Part shown: one piece after another, positions 1 through 12,431 of the stretch | Position numbering within the stretch: the first letter of the stretch is position 1 | Layout: the number at the start of each line of letters is the position of its first letter | From: Tachypleus tridentatus | Taxonomy: Eukaryota > Arthropoda > Merostomata > Xiphosura > Limulidae | Direction: 5' to 3' | DNA: 64,000 bases | Assembly: GCF_004210375.1 (NCBI RefSeq) | Contig: NC_134830.1 | Span: forward strand, 62,429,576 to 62,493,575 | Program-made: the position numbers and the translations under genes | The notes under the pieces: generated by a model | What the model saw: the letters and a program-made list of their open reading frames with translations, nothing else | Database searches by the model: none | What the model was told of the DNA's origin: nothing

Positions 1-82
1 CCTCACGATTTGTGCAGCTTCAATGCTGGAATTATAAATGTATTTTGAAATGGTGTTATTGTTTTAAATGCTGTTCTGAAGT

Positions 83-192
83 TAAGAAAAAAGCTACACA
101 GTGGACTATCTGTGTTCTGCCCATCATAGGTATCAAAACTCGGATTATAACGTTGAAAGTCCACAGACATACGACTATTTCACTAGGGGGCA
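83..192 (-). repeat. S2 SINE
   Basis: Reverse-oriented copy. It runs from the tail (AAAGCTACACAGTGGACTAT) to the head (TTTCACTAGGGGG). The box-B region is recognisable but mutated. Confidence 0.7.
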
Positions 193-1228
193 TTTTAAAA
201 TTAACATGGCTAACTGTACAGTTCTGGGTATTGGTCCACAACAATGTCAGTCCCTCTAGTGAAGAAAACGTCTTCCAATTTTTCAAGAGTCTTCAGGCTT
301 CTCTTGTCAAAAACTGTTTAGACTGCATATTTAGAGTGTTTAGTAGCTTCTAGTAGCCAGATGTATAACACTTCAAAGGAAATGTATAACAGCCTAACTA
401 GTAAAGTCTTTGGCTGGTTTTCTCATGTGTGTCATTTGAAGTAGCTGGTTATTCAAGGAGCTTATTTATCCTGTTGTTTTATTGCATGGTTTTCTCTGTT
501 CTTATTTCTTGATGAGAGTTTTGATACGTTCCTCTGAAGCAAGAATTTCATCAATCTGTGTTCTCTTTTGGAAAGAGATGTTCAGTCACTCTATCACTTC
601 TGTGACAAGGATTATCCTAGGATTGTTTATCCCTTGTGAAATCTATCCAAAAATCCATTTCCTTTATTTGCTGAATTTTATGCATTAGATGGAGCTATCT
701 CTTCCAAACTAAGCAATACTGGTTGGTATTGGTTGAGCATTGATCAAATGACTCGGGTATGAACAGTTCACTTTGTGGTCACAGCTGTTTCGGAGTAATT
801 TAGGATATACTCTAAGATTTTGTTATTTTGCCGATCGTTACCTTGAATTTCCCCAACTGTCCAATTAAACATGCCAACTAGTAAACCCACTGCAAAAAAA
901 TCCTGAATTACAGGAGAAGCTGAACAAACTGTTTGATTAATGAAATTGACACAGTGATAACCAAAGTGAGCATGAACAAACTCGTGGCTGTTCTTTTCTA
1001 AAAAAAAAAAGCCTCTGCACCAGAGTACTGGCCCAACATATTTGCACAACTATCGTATGTTTGTCCACGAAGACTAGAAAGGGAATAGACACAGTAAAAC
1101 ATCAATGGCAACTTTGTTTATTACTTCTCCTGTTGTTGAAAATATTTCACAGAAACCTACGAATTCTTCATGTGGCATAAGGTTGTGATCCACATAGCGA
1201 ACGCAGATTGACTCTTGTTTAGTGTCAT

Positions 1229-1250
1229 ATATATATATATATATATATCT
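1229..1250. repeat. (AT)n microsatellite
   Basis: Eleven uninterrupted AT units. Confidence 0.9.
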
Positions 1251-1734
1251 TGTGTTGCATCAATGATCACTAAATATTTTGAATTTTAAAATAGGTATAA
1301 TCCTGATTACATGTCAACCATAAAGAAAGTTTGGGATCAGCCTTTGACCTCTACTTCAACTGTTAACTAGCTTGTACTCTCCTCTTTTTCCTCATGACTT
1401 TTAAAAGTCAATCTTCCTGTGCCAAAAAAAAACAAACTATTCTGTGCTTACAGTTTTCGACAAGCAAGACTCTGCCTTCTGTTGTTGTGACACAAAATCA
1501 CTAAAGAAGTGAGTATTTATTAGTGTTGCCTTCTGAAAATGATTTGTCACCATTACCTTATGCGATTAGCAATCTGAAATCTCTTGTAGATGAAACCATA
1601 AAAGTCCTTTCAAACAAGAACTGTAGTGGAAACAGGAAAATCTTTGAACCTTTTCTTCCGAAAATGAAGAATAATAATTGTCAACTTTTGGTTTATAATT
1701 AACCTTTGATTTAACTTATGAGGGTTATTTTCAA

Positions 1735-1935
1735 GGTGTTCTCACTCCGATCCCCCTAACTCTGTGGCTTACTACCTCGTATGTCTTTGTGCTGGGCAGG
1801 TGTTGACGACCAGTTGATAACTCTCCTCACACTAGCCCTCCCACGTCTGCACGTTCTTCCTTCCTCCTTTTCTCTGTGGTAATGCTGCTTACACTGCTTA
1901 CACACCTGCTGCTGCATTTCTTCCTATAGTAAACA
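1735..1935. other. GC-richer island with short open frame
   Basis: This 200-bp stretch is clearly richer in C and G than its surroundings. On the - strand an ATG near 1916 opens about 50 codons beginning MQQQVCKQCKQHYHREKEEG, a Cys/His-rich peptide. I do not recognise it. It could be an exon, a domesticated transposon fragment or chance. Confidence 0.25.
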
Positions 1936-3036
1936 TGATAGCAAAATACCAAAACTTAATTACCACAGTAAACGAGGAAAAGTAAGGTAAAAAAAGCCCT
2001 CTACAATCAACGGACCGATAAGACCTCAGTCAATATAGCATAGCAATAAGAAAAACCTGGATATTCCTATTGAGGCTATTCGAATAAGTTACTTGAATTA
2101 AATCCTAAACGAATATACCCAAATTATGTGGATAGAACGCCAGACACGGAAACCCACTTTAGGTTCTTGACCACTACAATCACACACAGTTCGTATAAGA
2201 AAATCCTGGAAGAGAACAGCAGATGAACACTTGAAATAAAGGATATAAACTAATTAATAATTAGAGTCTATCTAGTAATGAAAAGCAACATATTAATGAT
2301 TATAATCAGATGAATAATATTCTTTCGTCATGGTCTTACTGTAGGTTCGTATCATGAATATTTTATTAACATCTTTATCAGTTAATAACATTCATCAAAA
2401 TTCAAATTTAAGAACTTTTCACCCAAACATTGAGGACAAACTAAAGAACTAACTTTACCAATGAGTAACAGAAATAATATTTGGCACAGAACGAATCGAC
2501 AGAACTGCATCTGTTTACATCTAAAACTAAATTCGTCAATGAAATTCCTCCATACACATGATTCTGTTAACAAAGATATCAAAATTCATATTTACCTGAA
2601 GAATGTGAGTGGCGATGCCACTTATTCAATTTCTATACAAACACTGCATATACAAATTAAGTAAAATCCAAATTATATTCGAGAACATAAAAATCAGAAA
2701 AACCGACGGGCCGAGCTAGCACACCGGACTATGTGTCCTGAAGTCCATGGTCCGAGTCCCCTTGCCTTCCAAACTCTTTTAGCAAGCACTTTGGAACCGT
2801 GTGATCGTTATAAAAATGATTAGAGCCTACTTTTCTGTCAAACAAGAGTAAAGAAAATGTTGCTAGTGAGCGTTGTAAATTAGTTGCTTTTCTAGATTTT
2901 AGACTGTAAGTCCAAAATTAGTGATAACTAATGCACACGACAAAGAGAAAAGATGTGCAGTAGAATAAATAAATATTATCTATGAAGTAAATTAGAGCAC
3001 AGAATGAAAATCAACATCAACATAAAATACTAATAT
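1936..3036. other. No gene seen; one tRNA-like head
   Basis: AT-rich, no coding signal. At 2706-2770 a weak tRNA-like segment (GGGCCGAGCTAGCACACCGG, then GGTCCGAGTCCCC) could be the head of a fourth, diverged SINE type. Confidence 0.4.
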
Positions 3037-3119
3037 ACAGGGTGTTCGGAAAGTCACTGTGCAGTTTTGTGTGTTAATAAATATATAAGTGTACAATGAC
3101 TTTCTGAACACCCTGTATT
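3037..3119. mobile_element. Mariner-type MITE, short form
   Basis: Inverted ends beginning ACAGGGTGTTCGGAAAGTCA and ending TGACTTTCTGAACACCCTGT are flanked by TA on both sides, as expected for Tc1/mariner insertion. Only about 80 bp remain, so almost all of the interior is deleted. The same ends occur on the longer copy at 19889-20149. Confidence 0.8.
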
Positions 3120-3403
3120 AGTCCCAATTTAGAATATTTAAAATATGTATTGATGGTTGTTTATCACTATACTAGTTAAAATACTTTTAGTTGGAAAGAT
3201 GTCTCATGATTGTTTAGACCAGGATGATCTTATGGATAATGGGAAGTTCAAGATCTGTAGACCCAGTTGTTAGTGAAAGCAAAATTATTATATTAATGCA
3301 GTGTTATATTACACTGTTATCGAGTTATTGATGTTGGAACAAGTTGATTACGAAAAATATGACTACTTTTGTATTAAATACTGTTTTTTATCTCATGAGT
3401 AGA

Positions 3404-3512
3404 TGCCCCTCAGTGGCATAGCGGTATATCTACGGACTTATAATGCTAGAAATCGAATTTATATACCTGTGATTGGCAGCAAACATTATGTATTTTGTGC
3501 TTAACTACAAAC
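3404..3512 (+). repeat. S2 SINE
   Basis: Forward copy with head GCCCCTCAGTGGCATAGCGG and tail TTTTGTGCTTAACTACAAAC. It forms an inverted pair with the next copy 33 bp away. Confidence 0.75.
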
Positions 3513-3545
3513 GTCCATTAGTAGACGTCTTTCTGACCCTCACAA

Positions 3546-3664
3546 ATCTTTGTTTGCTGTTAAGCACAAAACTACAACAAAATGATATTTTTCTTACTGC
3601 TGATATCGAAACCCTGTTTATAGCATTGTAAGCACCTCAGACTTACCGCTGAGCCACCTGGGGC
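3546..3664 (-). repeat. S2 SINE
   Basis: Reverse copy ending in the complement of the head (CCGCTGAGCCACCTGGGGCC). Confidence 0.75.
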
Positions 3665-4107
3665 CTTATGAATTTATCCCTTGCACTCTAACTATTTGTT
3701 GTCTTTAATGTAAAACACTGTTAGAGATATTAAAGATGCGCTGATTGGATGAGAAATTTTCTAGCATTTGACTTAAACGCTTTTTGGAAATATTGTAGAT
3801 GATGTAGCTTTACAATAATTTTAATAATTTATGATTCAAAACTTTGTTTTATGAAACTCTTCTAAGATACGATGAATGCACAAAGAAACTTTTTAGCTTC
3901 TAACAAGATACATTACTTTTTCCATTGGTGCTCCGATTCTTGTATTCCTATTTGCAATCTTATTTCCTTGTCAAAATTATTTTCCCTGATTCGTTTAGTG
4001 TGTTGGGCTACTGATCAGAAGCACTGCGGGTCACATCAACTACCAGCAAAAAGGAAAAAGAGAATGAAACTTGTTCCGCACTTAAGGGACTTGGGAGCGT
4101 TATATGT

Positions 4108-4250
4108 GTAATGGTTAAATCCCACTATTCGACTGGAGTAGCCCACGAGTTGGCAGTCGGTGGTGTCTATTATCTCTTTCCCTCAAACCTGGCCATTCAA
4201 AATTATGTACAGTTAGCGCAGATAGTCCTCGAGCAACTTTGTACAAAATA
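4108..4250 (+). repeat. S1 SINE fragment
   Basis: Contains the S1 body from 'TGGTTAAATCCCACTATTCG' to 'GCGCAGATAGTCCTCGAGCA'. The tRNA-like head is missing and the middle is diverged, with a short insertion. Confidence 0.6.
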
Positions 4251-4326
4251 CAGTTCTAAAGAAATAACTGGAACAACAATAACTTCTAGTTATTTCCTTA
4301 CAATCCTAATTTTTCACACTTGGGTA

Positions 4327-4372
4327 TGTTAAAGTTCTGATGAAGGCTGTTATCGCCTTGTACTAGTCCTAT
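4327..4372 (+). other. Degenerate hammerhead-ribozyme-like / Penelope-type motif
   Basis: TTCTGATGAAGGCTGTTATC is followed by GCC and then TTGTACTAG. This fits a hammerhead core CUGAUGA with an AGGC/GCC(U) stem II, except that the conserved GAAA is replaced. It looks like the decayed ribozyme region of a Penelope-like element. Confidence 0.3.
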
Positions 4373-4691
4373 GAGTATTTTTGGCTATTTATTATCATTC
4401 ATACACTTTTGTACATGCTTATAAGATATTTCTGAAACCGTTTGTTTTCCTACTTCCTGAAGTTGTAACTGAAGAAAAGACTATAAACTATATGTTAATC
4501 CCAACATACTTTACGATCTTCAACTTCTCTGGCAAAGCGATCATGACACTGAATGGTGACATTAAGAACACATTCCCTTATTTCCTTATGTGAGGACCAT
4601 GGACAAAAAAAATAATACATTTTTATTTCATTATCTTGTTTGAGGACCTGCTAGATATACACGATTATATAAGTTAATGCAAGTGTTATGT

Positions 4692-4812
4692 TGTTGTTGT
4701 TTTGAATTAAGTACAAAGCTACAGAATGAGCTATCTATACACTTCCCACCACGGGTATCGAAACCCGGTTTTTTACCATTGAAAGTCTGCAGACATTCCG
4801 CCGTGCCACTGG
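4692..4812 (-). repeat. S2 SINE
   Basis: Reverse copy with a well-preserved box-B complement (GGGTATCGAAACCCGG) and head complement (CCGTGCCACTGGGA). Confidence 0.8.
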
Positions 4813-5166
4813 GAGTGCGAGTGTTATGATTTAGACTGTTTAATATAGCATGAGTGTTAAATTTATTTGTTTCTAGAGGTGATAGTTTTCGCAGACTTAT
4901 TTACGTAATTGTGTTATGTAGTTCAATTGCTGCGAAGTAGCGATTGTTGTAATATTGTGTCATGTTAATAAAAGAATGTAAGATTTCTTGTTGTTTTAAA
5001 TGAATATTATTGCATCTCAATATATATCGTAGATTATGGAAGTTTTAAGCCTCTGTCAGGTTATAAATACGCGCCCAAATTTTGGTTTGAGTAGGACATA
5101 GTTAATTATATAGACAGATAAATCTAGACTGCTTGGTTGTAAGTTTAGCCGTAAATAGTGTATTAT

Positions 5167-5510
5167 GACGATTTTTTGAAGTGAAATATCACAGATTGTA
5201 TTGTAATAACAGAGTTAGAAAAACAATTCATCTTGTCAATTGTGTTCTGAAGTAACTGAACCAGTATGTGTGGACTTTGACGAAAAAGAGACAATTATTT
5301 AAAATTCTGGATACATCTGTGGCAACCAACACTTACGATGGCGATTTTAAAGTGAAATCGTTACACACTGTATTGCAATAACAGAATAGGTAAAAGAATT
5401 CATGTTGTCAACTTGTGTTGTAAAGTAACTGAACCATTCTATATGAAAGTTGATGAAAAGAAAAAGACAATTATTTAAGCTCTGGATACAACTCTGATAA
5501 CCAAAAGTGT
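5167..5510. repeat. Two-copy tandem duplication, unit about 173 bp
   Basis: The segment starting GACGATTTTTTGAAGTGAAA recurs at about 5340 in diverged form. Both copies contain the order: TGTATTG.AATAACAGA, TTCAT.TTGTCAA, AAGTAACTGAACCA, GACAATTATTTAA, CTGGATACA. No coding frame is conserved between the copies. Confidence 0.7.
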
Positions 5511-6647
5511 AATGAATATTTGTATAAGTGTTTGACTTGTTTTAGTATAACATTTTAATACAAGTGGACTGTGTGCTGTTTTTTATTGTTGAAATTTATC
5601 GTCAGGTAGCTACAGGTACCTATTATAAAAAATTTGGCCCACACCTAAATAGAAATATAACAGAATTATTGTTAAATTTATCTTTGTTCATATCCCTTTG
5701 TTTCTCTACATGAACCAACTTAGACTATTTTACACTTAGATGTTTACTATCTCCAAGTTTTATGTAAAATATGAATAAATATTTGTTGTTCAACAAAATG
5801 TAAAAACGTCTACATTCCTCAAAAGGTTGTGGTAAATGAACTTTAGCTACACCATTCATTTTTACTTGACTCTGCTGTTATTATCCAATTGCTTTTTACG
5901 AGGTAGGACTTTTCCAAATGCTCTCGAACTTCCGAAGTTAATTTTACATACTTTGTGAAGAAAAAATCCATTGGGTCAACTACTTCACCTTATTTCTAAG
6001 AGATCTCTCCATACTTGTCTGGTTATTTCCATTCCTAAGCCAAACACTTTAAATCCTTCCATACCCTTGGACTATTTCCTTGTCTTTTTTATCATAATAG
6101 CCCTTATGTGAAGTTAAATACATACAATATAACCTTTTGTTTTTCTCCACAACTACTCGGGTTGCGTTTTGAGTAATAATTTCTATTTGAATTTATTTCT
6201 TGGCTTTTGAATTTAACATATTACAGAACAAAAAAACAAAGATAAAGAGTCTTACAAACCGTATCTTGATGATGCTGTCACGCAAGTTAAAGCAAAACAT
6301 AATATGGCACATGCTAAATACTAGTTTGGTTTAAATGGTTTAACTGCTAACCTTACAGCATATTTGAGGAATTTCTAGTGTTGAGAGGAAGTTCATAAGT
6401 CGACTAAAAACATTCAGCATCATCAAAAATGTCATATAAGAGGAAAGCATTAAGTCTGTAGTGATGAAAGAACCACGAACCGACCTCTGGTTAATTTACG
6501 TTTAGTAGAAAACCTGGGACTAATAAAAATTAATGTTATTTCTCCACTCTTCGTTTATGGCTTACGACAAGTTTAGTAGATGTAATAATGGTTTCTCCGA
6601 ACTGTTGATTTTTCGTGATTCAGCAGTTAGGGAAAGTCGTAAAGAAG
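5511..6647. other. No feature recognised
   Basis: AT-rich single-copy-looking DNA. I found no repeat, RNA or coding signal. Confidence 0.5.
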
Positions 6648-6929
6648 TTTGTTTGTTTGTTTGTTTTGAATTTCGCACAAAGCTACTCGAGGGCTATCTG
6701 TGCTAGCCGTCCCTAATTTAGCAGTGTAAGACTAGAGGGAAGGCAGCTAGTCATCACCACCCACCGCCAACTCTTGGGCTACTCTTTTACTAACGAATAG
6801 TGGGATTGACCATCACATTATAACGCCCCCACGGCTGAAAGGGCGAGCATGTTTGGCGCGACCGGGATGCGAACCCTCGACCCTCAGATTACGAGTCGCA
6901 CGCCTTAACACGCTTGGCCATGCTGGGCC
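6648..6929 (-). repeat. S1 SINE, full length
   Basis: Complete reverse copy from the (GTTT)n tail to the complement of the GGCCCAGCATGGCC head. It includes the tRNA-like box B complement, GCGAACCC, slightly altered. One of the best-preserved S1 copies. Confidence 0.9.
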
Positions 6930-7539
6930 TGTCGTAAATAAAATTGAGAGAGTTGTTACTTTCTTGATGATGAGTTGAAGAGAAGTGAACTGGAGCTTCA
7001 ATAGAGGATCAAGACCTGTCCTAAGGGCCAGCACATCCAGTCCCAGAGAGGATGCACGACCAGAATCAGAGTTTATTGTATTACAAAAGACAGTTACAGA
7101 TAACTATTTTTGCGTGCAATCATAACTGCGTGGAACAGATTGTGATCTTTATTTCAGATACAGAGAATGCGATAGGTAATTAACTTTACACACACACACA
7201 AACTTTAAATATATTCCGTACGTACAATTCATAAACTTTAAACACAGTCTATGTAATTCATAAACATTAAACATTGTTCTAGAACAGAGAACGTGAATTG
7301 TTTTAACTTGACACTTCCAACACTTCCATTTTTCAACTACATATAACCAGTAATGATCACATTTGGCCCGTTGCCATTTTGATGGGTAACATGAAAAAGA
7401 GAAAATGGGGAGAGGTATGGGGTAAAATGTTCAAGTTGGTTGTTGGAGTGAGTCTTTGATTTGTGAGTTGACCCATGAAGCGAGTGTGTCTGAAATATTG
7501 GCGAGTTTTGTAAATAGGTTATTTAAATAGGTTATTTCT

Positions 7540-9910
7540 GTATCTTGGACTTATCGTAGTACTTGTTTGCTAAGGTTAAGAAGCATGTTTGTAATGCCAC
7601 TGACTGGCTTATTCTATTGTATGAGTAGCAGATGTAGACAGGTAGATGGTAGGTTCCTTTTATTTATCTTAGCTAGGTAGATTATAGTTTTTCATAGAGA
7701 TGTTGAGGCATGTTGCATGTTACTAGACATTACGTTGTATACCATCATTACCGTTGTGGAGTTGCAGCTTTTGGCGAAGTCCCTGCTGGTTTTTTTAAAG
7801 ATAATTTATCCGTTTTTCGTTTTGTTTCTTATTTCTGAGAAGTGTGTATTGCAGGTTATTTTTTTACTGAAGGTTAATTCGAGAAATTTTATTTGGTTCG
7901 TGAATTTGACTTTTTTTGTCATATAGTTTGAGCTTATATTCCTAATTAGTTTGTAGTTTTGCTAAAGCCTGCGGTAGAAGACGATGACTTCTGTTTCCTG
8001 TGGATTAAGCAGCACGCGCTAAGTGTTGCACCACGTGACAATGGGGTTTAGAGCAGCTTGTATTTTGTTTGCTGCCAGTAGGCGGCTGCGTGATTTACTC
8101 CATACAGCGATGTCGTCGGCTTATTGTGAAGGTTTTTGTTTCGGGTGTTTCAATGCATGTTCTTTACAAAAAAAATGTAGATTAACGGGTTTAGTACAGA
8201 ATCTTGGGGAACTCCAGCTTTAAGTGGAAATGAAGGTAACACGTTATTATTAATCTTAACTTAAGCGGGTTCTATTAGCTTGGGATCGATCTAATAATTG
8301 AGGTAGATATTCTGTAGTTTATATCTAACGCCAAATAGAATAGAAAGCTTTCCCGAAGTCCAGGAAAACATCAGTTGTTTACTGGTTACGATTAAACCAC
8401 TTTGTGTATCAACTCTTTCAGTCTGGCTAAAGAACTAATTATTTGTCGTTGATCTAGTGACGGGTTTCGTGCATCGGAAAAAAACTTATTGGATTTAACG
8501 TGGAAGAGCAGTCTTGTTGTCGTCATCTTCACTATTAGTTAACAATTTTATAAGTCTGTAGTTACTGGGATTACTAGGGTTGTTGCGGTTTTTGGGATTG
8601 ATGCTAATAACCGCTGGTTTCCATGTTGTTGGGAGATATCCTGATTTTAAGGATAAGTTAAACATCGTTGTAATATTGGTGCTTAATGCATCATAAGTGT
8701 TTTATTTTTTTTTAAATTATGTTTCCAATACAATCTTTGCTGGGGGCAATGTATTTTAGTTTCTTAATATAGACTTGCTTTTATGAAAGTTTTGTTAATG
8801 TTGCTGTCAACGTGTCGGCTGTTAGGGTTGATGTTTACTGGAAAAGTGGGGGCTAACATTCGTCGTTATTCTGATTTGTTTTTGTTCGTTTTTGAATTTC
8901 GCGCAAATCTACACGAGGACTATCTGCTAGACGTCCCTAATATAGCAGTATAAGACTAGAGGGAAGGTAGATAGACATCACCACCCATCGCCAACTCTTG
9001 GGCTACTCTTTTACCAACGAATAGTGGGATTGACCGTAAAATTATAACGCCCTCATGACTGAGAGGGCGAGCATGTTTGGTGAGACGGAGATTCGAGCCC
9101 GTGACCCTCGAATTACGAGTCGAGCGCCTTAACCACCTGGCCATGCCGGGCCTTGTTATCTGAACATAATTATTATTCACCTTGGTGTAATGAAAGTATT
9201 TAGGTTGTGAGTGGTGGAAACTGTGGAATAATAATCGTTAAAAAATTTGTCTTTGTCTATGGTCGCTGTATTGTTGTTATATTTTATTTTGTGGTTTATT
9301 TGAACGAATTTGTTAATGGAAATTGTTTTGAACGTTTTCCAGAACTTTGTGGGATCGTGTCTATTGATTGAAAGAAAAATTTGCCGATTCTCTTGCCCTG
9401 AGTTACGATTAATTATTTTAGTGTGGTTGTTTGTGTTATTCATTAAAGTTTTAAGGCTAGTGTTTCGCGGTAGAATGAATTTTCTACGCAAGTGCCTAAT
9501 GGTTTTATGAGGTTATGGATTCATGTTACGATTTTTAAAAATCAGATTGGGATAACGCTTTCTATTGGTTTGATGATATTATTTGTAATTTATTTATTAA
9601 TATCTTGTGAGCAGTTGGCTGATGTTTTAATGTCAAGTAAAAGTGAATCAGTGATTAATTTTACGCGATTCCTATTTGTTTTTGTTATGTCAAATATTTT
9701 GGGGTGTTAAGTTAGTGTTGTGTTACGGGGTTGGTTTTTACGGTGAATGAGATGGGTTTGTGATCTCCGCTGATGTTTTCTATTACTTTAAAGCTGTTTG
9801 TATGTGGGTTCAGGACTGTGAAGCGATTGCAAAAAATGTCTTGTTATTCATTGTGATGTACGTAGATAGGTGTATTATCACTGACGACAAATAGGTATGG
9901 CAATTATTGT
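7540..9910 (-). pseudogene. Jockey-like LINE ORF2 remnant (endonuclease end + reverse transcriptase)
   Basis: Read on the - strand, the pieces come in ORF2 order. An endonuclease tail is at about 9850-9740 (CNRFTVLNPH, then SGDHKPISF). A linker follows at 9491-9180 (RNTSLKTLMNNTNN, then INRHDPTKFWKTFK). Reverse transcriptase fingers lie at about 8690-8560 (LSLKSGYLPTTWKPAVIS). GVPQDSVLNPLIY is near 8220. A DDIAVWSKSR stretch at about 8120-8090 carries the catalytic Asp-Asp of the palm. The expected Tyr/Phe-Ala before DDIAVW is altered. Stops and frameshifts break every domain, so it is inactive. An S1 SINE has inserted at 8877-9152. The subgroup (Jockey/CR1-like) is an inference from motif style. 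Confidence 0.75.
8877..9152 (-). repeat. S1 SINE inside the LINE
   Basis: Full-length reverse copy, same strand as the host LINE. It splits the linker from the reverse transcriptase region, so it is younger than the LINE. Confidence 0.9.
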
Positions 9911-10263
9911 AAATTGTGGCACCTAGCGGACGGTTTTCACTCAAACTGCAAAATAATGGAACCAATCTTTAAAAGAATCTCTGTAAAAATGTTATTGTGA
10001 TTTTAACATAATGCCAGTGAAAAGAGGAAATAATATACCTTCCATAAGGTCATCTAGAGACATAACACGGAATGTATGGATGTCAAACTATACTGGTAGT
10101 ACATCTTTTCATAAAACTGATATCATGAAATATAAGTTTCTGCGCATGACGACTGTAACGACATTGTTTGGGTTTTAATCAAGTTAGTGTTAGATTTTGG
10201 CTTGGAATTGAGAATTTTGGAATGAAATAGAGAGTAATTTTAATCTTTCAGTTAAATACATCC

Positions 10264-11340
10264 TGTGACAAAGTCACTAACATATACCTGTTTTAATACC
10301 GATGTTTATTTATGCTAATTTTTTATTCAGAAATGTACATAGCTTATACTGTTAAATCTGTGTTGCAAAATTCCCGCCTATTCACTAAAATTATAAAATA
10401 TTCTCGAGTGTAAGAATCAACAATATATGTGTGTACGTAAAGTGTTGCATCGTCTGTATCGTTGTGCAGGCTGACATACTTAGAAACTCTCCTCACACCT
10501 ATAAATGTGACCTACCTGGCATGCCAAAAGACAGTATATAGTACTGGTTCGCTATAGTTGGTATGCTATAAAGCTTGAAAGCTATAACTGTGGTTGTTAT
10601 AACGTTTATTAACAGAAAACGTTAGATATTCGACCAGGATCATTTATAGGTTTCGAACGTTACAAACTATTTAATTTTAACGGATTCACATCTGACTTTA
10701 GTATTTATACGATCAGCGAAAAACGGATACAGAGCCTCCTGTTAACTGAATTGTACCTACAGCAACTCGAAATTAACTCACTCATCGTGAACCCTCAATA
10801 AGAAATCAAGGAAATTCCAGTCCAGAAAAGAAACTCAACATTATTTATAAGTTTGTAAAACTTTTGTACATAGGTCATTATTTGTGATACCCATTAGTTT
10901 GTTTGTTTGTATGTCGCGCAAAGCTACAGGAGGGCTATCTGCGCTAGCCGTCCCTAATTTAGCAGTGTAAGACTAGAGAGAAGGCAGCTAGTCATCACTA
11001 CCCACCACCAACTCTTGGGCTACTCTTTTACCAACGAATAGTGGGATTGACTGATATATCATAACGCCCCCACGGCTGAAAGGGTGAACATGTTTGGCGT
11101 AACGGGGATGCGAACCCGCGACCCTCAGATTACGAGTCGCACGCCTTAACACGCTTGGCTATGCCGGGCTCATACCCATTAGTATAAATTTTTTATATAT
11201 ACATATTAAATGTATTTGTATTGAAAGAAAACTGTATGTGTATCAATCTTGTTGGCAAGTATCATAAATCAGCTACATATTTAACTTCTAAATCTAAATA
11301 ATCATTTAACTCAGTTTCAGACTATTTAAAATTGTAATTG
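10264..11340 (+). mobile_element. LTR-like dispersed repeat, copy 1 (interrupted by S1)
   Basis: A segment of roughly 800-900 bp that recurs at 13212, 14446, 30979 (reverse) and 41262 (reverse). Landmarks in order: CCCGCCTATTCACTAAA, ATATTCTCGAGTGTAAGA, GAAAGCTATAACTGTGG, TTTATAGGTTTCGAACGTTA, ATTAACTCACTCATCGTGAA, GTTTGTAAAACTTTTGTACA, GTGTATCAATCTTGTTGGCA. No open reading frame is shared among copies. Its size, TGT start, internal TATAAA and lack of coding suggest a solo LTR of a retrotransposon. This copy is split by an S1 SINE. Confidence 0.6.
10887..11183 (-). repeat. S1 SINE with 12-bp target-site duplication
   Basis: Reverse full-length S1. The flanks are identical 12-mers ATACCCATTAGT at 10887-10898 and 11172-11183. 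They are the target-site duplication, and show insertion by target-primed retroposition into LTR-like copy 1. Confidence 0.9.
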
Positions 11341-11420
11341 TTAAATCTCTTGAAGGGATTCATGTTGTGCTAATCTCTATGATTTAAACTTATTCGAGAT
11401 GTAATGTTTTGTTTCTTCAT

Positions 11421-11525
11421 GAGTGTATGTGTTTTGTTTTTCTTATAACAAAGCCAAATCGGGGAATCGAACCCCTGATTTTAGCGTTGTAAACCAGAAG
11501 ACTTACCACTGTTCCAGCGAGGAAC
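11421..11525 (-). repeat. S3 SINE
   Basis: Reverse copy with an intact box B complement (GGAATCGAACCCC) and a damaged head. Confidence 0.75.
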
Positions 11526-12431
11526 TTCTTCATGGTCCCAGCATTAGTTTAGACTTATGCACCAGTTTTACATACGAATTTTATTAGGCCTATATTTTGC
11601 TTCGATAATCTAGAGATACCTTTAATAAGCTGGTACGGTTACTTGTGTCTGTATATATAAAAATATTATTAAATCTCAAGACATCTTTATTGATTATAGA
11701 CGTGTAAAACACTTGGCGACAAGATCTAGTTGACTAGACTCATGTACTTTAATACAAACTAAACACCTAACCAGTAATAGAAATATATACAAAATTTACT
11801 ATTATATGTTTTTATCTGTGAAGTTATTTGATTTTACATTTTTGATTGAAGGCAGGTCAGTTTTGTCATCAACATTAAACGCTCATGAAATGAGTGATTA
11901 ACCAAAGCTGAAGGATACGAGTTAATATTACACTTTATTAGTGTAAAGCAATAACTTATTGACTTAATTCATAAATGATTTTTCCTAACGTATAGAAAAC
12001 TGGCAATTAAGAACTCTATAACTGACTTTCTGCTAGAAATTAAACAAACTATATAAATAAGTACAGATCTATATGTATCAAAAGAGATATATAATAGTTA
12101 CACAAACATTGAAATAACAAGCAATCTGAAATGAAACTATTGTATTAGCAGCATGATCACTGGTATTTTCCCTCTTCTAGATTTTCAACTTCTGACTTAA
12201 ATTTTCAGAGAAGACTCTCCACTTAAGCCAACCATTTAAGAGCTTTTTCTAGCTTCTGACATAAAATTTGTAATAGGTACCACAACTGAGATGTCTCTGT
12301 GAGGATGTTATCTATTTTCTTGCCCGGAATATTACTGGAGACACAACTGGAGAGCTGACTGCGTATGACATTTTTGTGGTTTCAAATGTAAAAGTTGTTG
12401 GAAACACATGTGCTCTAACTGTATAAAAAAT
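11526..12431. other. No feature recognised
   Basis: AT-rich spacer; no repeat family or coding signal found. Confidence 0.5.

Larger units (their letters stand above)
1..1330 (-). pseudogene. hAT-type (ZMYM1/DUF4371-like) transposase remnant
   Basis: On the - strand, conceptual translation between about 1230 and 770 gives pieces resembling the hAT-family transposase that is often annotated as zinc finger MYM-type protein 1-like. There is a CVRYVD...EEFVGFCEI stretch followed by a HFGYHCVNFINQTVCSASPVIQDF stretch that matches the family's 'HC.AHsLNL...' core. Stop codons and frame changes separate the pieces, so the gene is dead. An S2 SINE lies inside the 3' part. The family call rests on remembered motif order only. 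The outer limits are uncertain, and the element may start outside the window. Confidence 0.45.

Noticed and set aside
12-353. 113-codon open frame on the + strand
   Set aside because: Runs through a reverse S2 SINE and the antisense of the hAT remnant; no protein similarity recognised.
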